NCBI GenBank assembly: GCA_964575715.1
Contig: CAZNSG010000126.1
Coordinates: forward strand, 1 to 15,518
Reading direction: 5' to 3'
Origin: PNAI01 sp964575715
GTDB lineage: Bacteria; Pseudomonadota; Alphaproteobacteria; Rhizobiales; Xanthobacteraceae
Length of the DNA stretch: 15,518 nt
Shown here: one piece after another, positions 13,275 through 15,518 of the stretch
Layout: each line of letters opens with the position of its first letter
Position numbering within the stretch: position 1 is the stretch's first letter
The notes under the pieces: generated by a model
Database searches by the model: none
Seen by the model: the letters and a program-made list of their open reading frames with translations, nothing else
Told to the model about the DNA's origin: nothing
Translations under genes and position numbers: made by a program

Positions 13275-15493
13275 GCGGGTTTCACGCTTAATTTGAAAGA
13301 TGAAACTGAGGCGGAGCAAGCCGGCGGACGGGCGCGCAAGGAGTTTAACGTAACAAGCAGCGAAGATCCCGACATGGCGATTGCAGCGATGAGCGGGGTG
13401 ACAAATCCCGCCATCGCAATCGGCACCGCAATGGCATTGTAGATGGCCGCAAGCCAGAGATTTTGCAGCATCAGGTGGCGCGCACGTTTTGCAATAACTA
13501 TGGCATTGAGCACGGGCGCAAGTCGCTCACCGAGAAATACCGCATCGGCGTTCATTTGCGTGATATCGGCGGCGCTGATCGGGGATAGCGCGACATGCGC
13601 TGCGGCAAGCGCAGGCGCGTCGTTGAGGCCGTCACCGACCATCAGCACGCGCCGACCCGCGGCCTTTAATGCTTCGATCGCTGATATCTTTTCGGCGGGC
13701 TTTAATCCGCCCCGCCATGCCGTAACCGCGAGGGCGGCTGCTACCGGCGCGACGGCCACGGGACGATCTCCCGACAGAATGACGATTTCGTAGCCGCGCG
13801 CGGCCAGCGCCTGAACGACCGCCACTGCATCCGGCCGCAGCTTCTGGCGCACCGCAAGCAGATTGCAACGGCCCGCATGGGTAAACGCGACGATCGATGA
13901 GCCGGGCTCCTCGATCGCTGGACAACTCGTCGCTGCAATCCCGCAGAAGGCCGGACTGCCAAGCCGCGCCTCGCTGCCGGCGATGATCGCGCGAACGCCT
14001 TGTCCGGGCTCCTCGACGGCGCCTTCAACGGGCGTCCGTTCGCGCGCCTCGCGGGCGATGGCGGCAGCGAGTGGATGGTGGCTCGACAGGGCAAGCCGCG
14101 CAGCAAGCTCTAACACTTCAGGATCGATCTCGGCCGCGTTATCGACCCGCGGCTCCGGCAGCGTGAGCGTTCCGGTCTTGTCGAATACGATCGTATCAGC
14201 GTCAGCCAGCCGCTCGATCGCGTCGCCGCTGTTGAGAATGACCTTGGCGCGGAACAGCGCACCCGATGCCACGACTTGCACCGCCGGGATCGCAAGCGCG
14301 AGCGCGCAGGGACACGTGATGATGAGCACGGCGATTGCCGTGACGATGGCGTCGTGGAACGAAGCGCCGGCTGCGAGCCAGCCAATCGCCGTGAGAGCGG
14401 CAGCGGTATGGACAAGCGGTGAATAGAGGCGCGCCGCACGATCGGCGAGCCGTAGATAGCGCGATTTCGCGGTGACTGCCTTTTCGAGCAGCCGTTCCAC
14501 TTCTGCAATCAGTGTATTTGCGCCGGCAGCGGTTACGCTTACCGTCAAGGCGCCGGAGTAGTTCATGCTGCCGGCATGAATGACTGCCCCGGCGGCGATG
14601 GGCGCGCGTGCGGTCTCTCCGGTGACCAAGCTTGAGTCGATTTCGGAGGTGCCACCGACCACGATGCCATCGGCGGGTACGCGCTTGCCCGGCCGCACCA
14701 GGATCCGATCTCCGGCCTTGAGCGCGCCGACCGGCACGGCGACCAGTTCGTTATTGGCGTCGAAACGATGGGCAATTTCGGCCTTAAGGGCGGCAAGGTT
14801 TCCGGCGACGGCCCGTGTTTTGCGCCGCATGGCATGATCGAGATAGCGGCCGCAAAGCAGGAAAAACAACAGCATCACGGCGGAATCGAAATAGACATGC
14901 GCGGCGTGGTTGATCGTTTCGACCACCGACATGCCAAGCGCGAGCACCACGCCAAGCGAGATCGGAACGTCCATATTGAGCTGCCGCGCGCGCAGCGCCC
15001 GCCACGCATTTTGGAAAAACGGTTGCCCTGCATAGGCGGCCGCCGGCAGAGCGATTAGCGCCGAAAGCCAATGAAAGAAATCGCGCGTCTCCTGCGTCAT
15101 GTCGGTCACGTTTCCGGACCATACCGACACCGACAGCAGCATAATGTTCATAGCCGCGAAGCCCGCCACACCAAGGCAAACGAGCAGCCAGTGCGCGTAA
15201 CGCGTTTCGTCCATCTCCGCGCGCTCGGGCTCGAAGGGATGCGCGCGATAACCGATACGCGCCAGCGCCTCGATCACCTCGCCCGCCGCAAGGTCGCTGT
15301 CGTGCCAATCCACCGCAAGGCGGCGATTGGTGAAATTGAGCCGCACATCGACGACGCCGGGAAGTCGCCTGATGCCGGTCTCGATCTTGCGAATACAGCC
15401 CGCACAATTGACGCCCTCGACGGCAAGCTCCATGTGCGCGGTACCGTTGGTGCTGCGTTTGACAAACAATGAAAGATCGAGCGTCTCGGCCAT
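13271..15493 (-). CDS. fixI: FixI/CcoI, copper P1B-type ATPase for cbb3 oxidase assembly
   Basis: A 740-residue copper pump that moves Cu to the periplasmic side for the binuclear centre of cbb3 oxidase rather than for resistance. The N-terminal HMA domain has C30-x2-C33 in VEGVNCAGCIRKIE. Then come membrane helices, TGET (291-294), CPC (394-396) in TCPCALALAIP, phospho-Asp D438 in DKTGT, HP (473-474), GDGLND (620-625), YN in AIYNAIAV and SGSSLLV in the last helix. Together with fixS at its end this identifies FixI rather than CopA. ATG 15491-15493 has AAGGAT about seven bases upstream. The preceding gene, fixH by usual order, would end within the last bases of the window. The ccoNOQP and ccoG genes are expected just to the right. 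Confidence 0.96.
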   Translation of the reverse strand: MAETLDLSLFVKRSTNGTAHMELAVEGVNCAGCIRKIETGIRRLPGVVDVRLNFTNRRLAVDWHDSDLAAGEVIEALARIGYRAHPFEPERAEMDETRYAHWLLVCLGVAGFAAMNIMLLSVSVWSGNVTDMTQETRDFFHWLSALIALPAAAYAGQPFFQNAWRALRARQLNMDVPISLGVVLALGMSVVETINHAAHVYFDSAVMLLFFLLCGRYLDHAMRRKTRAVAGNLAALKAEIAHRFDANNELVAVPVGALKAGDRILVRPGKRVPADGIVVGGTSEIDSSLVTGETARAPIAAGAVIHAGSMNYSGALTVSVTAAGANTLIAEVERLLEKAVTAKSRYLRLADRAARLYSPLVHTAAALTAIGWLAAGASFHDAIVTAIAVLIITCPCALALAIPAVQVVASGALFRAKVILNSGDAIERLADADTIVFDKTGTLTLPEPRVDNAAEIDPEVLELAARLALSSHHPLAAAIAREARERTPVEGAVEEPGQGVRAIIAGSEARLGSPAFCGIAATSCPAIEEPGSSIVAFTHAGRCNLLAVRQKLRPDAVAVVQALAARGYEIVILSGDRPVAVAPVAAALAVTAWRGGLKPAEKISAIEALKAAGRRVLMVGDGLNDAPALAAAHVALSPISAADITQMNADAVFLGERLAPVLNAIVIAKRARHLMLQNLWLAAIYNAIAVPIAMAGFVTPLIAAIAMSGSSLLVTLNSLRARPPACSASVSSFKLSVKPA

Positions 15494-15518
15494 GATTTGA
15501 TCCTTCAGCGCACGCTCA

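Noticed and set aside
1..15518. CRISPR array, rRNA, intact transposase or integrase
   Set aside because: No regularly spaced repeats, no rRNA-like sequence, and no transposase or recombinase motif was seen on either strand.

Overview
The window reads as chromosomal DNA from an alphaproteobacterium, most likely of the order Hyphomicrobiales (Bradyrhizobium/Rhodopseudomonas relatives). The evidence is a heme-PAS FixL with FixJ, a FixK-type regulator, and fixI-fixS (ccoI-ccoS), with high GC and short intergenic gaps. I could not run a search, so family calls rest on motifs and order.

Region 1 (1-5525) handles copper or another soft metal. A leftward operon encodes a Cys/Met-rich secreted protein, a FixH/YtkA-like periplasmic protein, a CusB-like adaptor with two metal-binding repeats, and the start of a CusA-like RND pump that runs off the left edge. 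Facing away from it is a CopA-type Cu(+) P-type ATPase. A perfect FNR/FixK box (TTGAT-N4-ATCAA) with class II spacing to a good -10 element lies upstream of the leftward operon.

Region 2 (5526-5947) has no gene. It holds a 145-bp MITE-like relic with 14-bp terminal inverted repeats and internal repeats.

Region 3 (5948-9819) is the oxygen-sensing core. Leftward run fixK, a DUF6455-like Cys protein and a mini cytochrome c; rightward run fixL and fixJ. Region 4 (9834-12266) has a SHOCT membrane protein and a 72-residue metal-binding membrane protein that diverge from a perfect FixK box. A receiver-only response regulator, a second mini cytochrome c and a tandem universal stress protein follow, behind another FixK-type box. 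Region 5 (12401-15493) has a host-attachment (eRF1-like) family protein with its own FixK box, then the end of a cbb3 oxidase assembly operon, fixI-fixS.

The likely logic is that FixL senses low O2, FixJ~P activates fixK, and FixK binds the four boxes. This would switch on copper handling, mini cytochromes c, stress proteins and a possible FixT-like feedback receiver, alongside the copper importer for the high-affinity cbb3 oxidase. Physical linkage of copper efflux, copper delivery to cbb3 and O2 sensing is the main theme. The regulatory links are inferred from sites, not shown.
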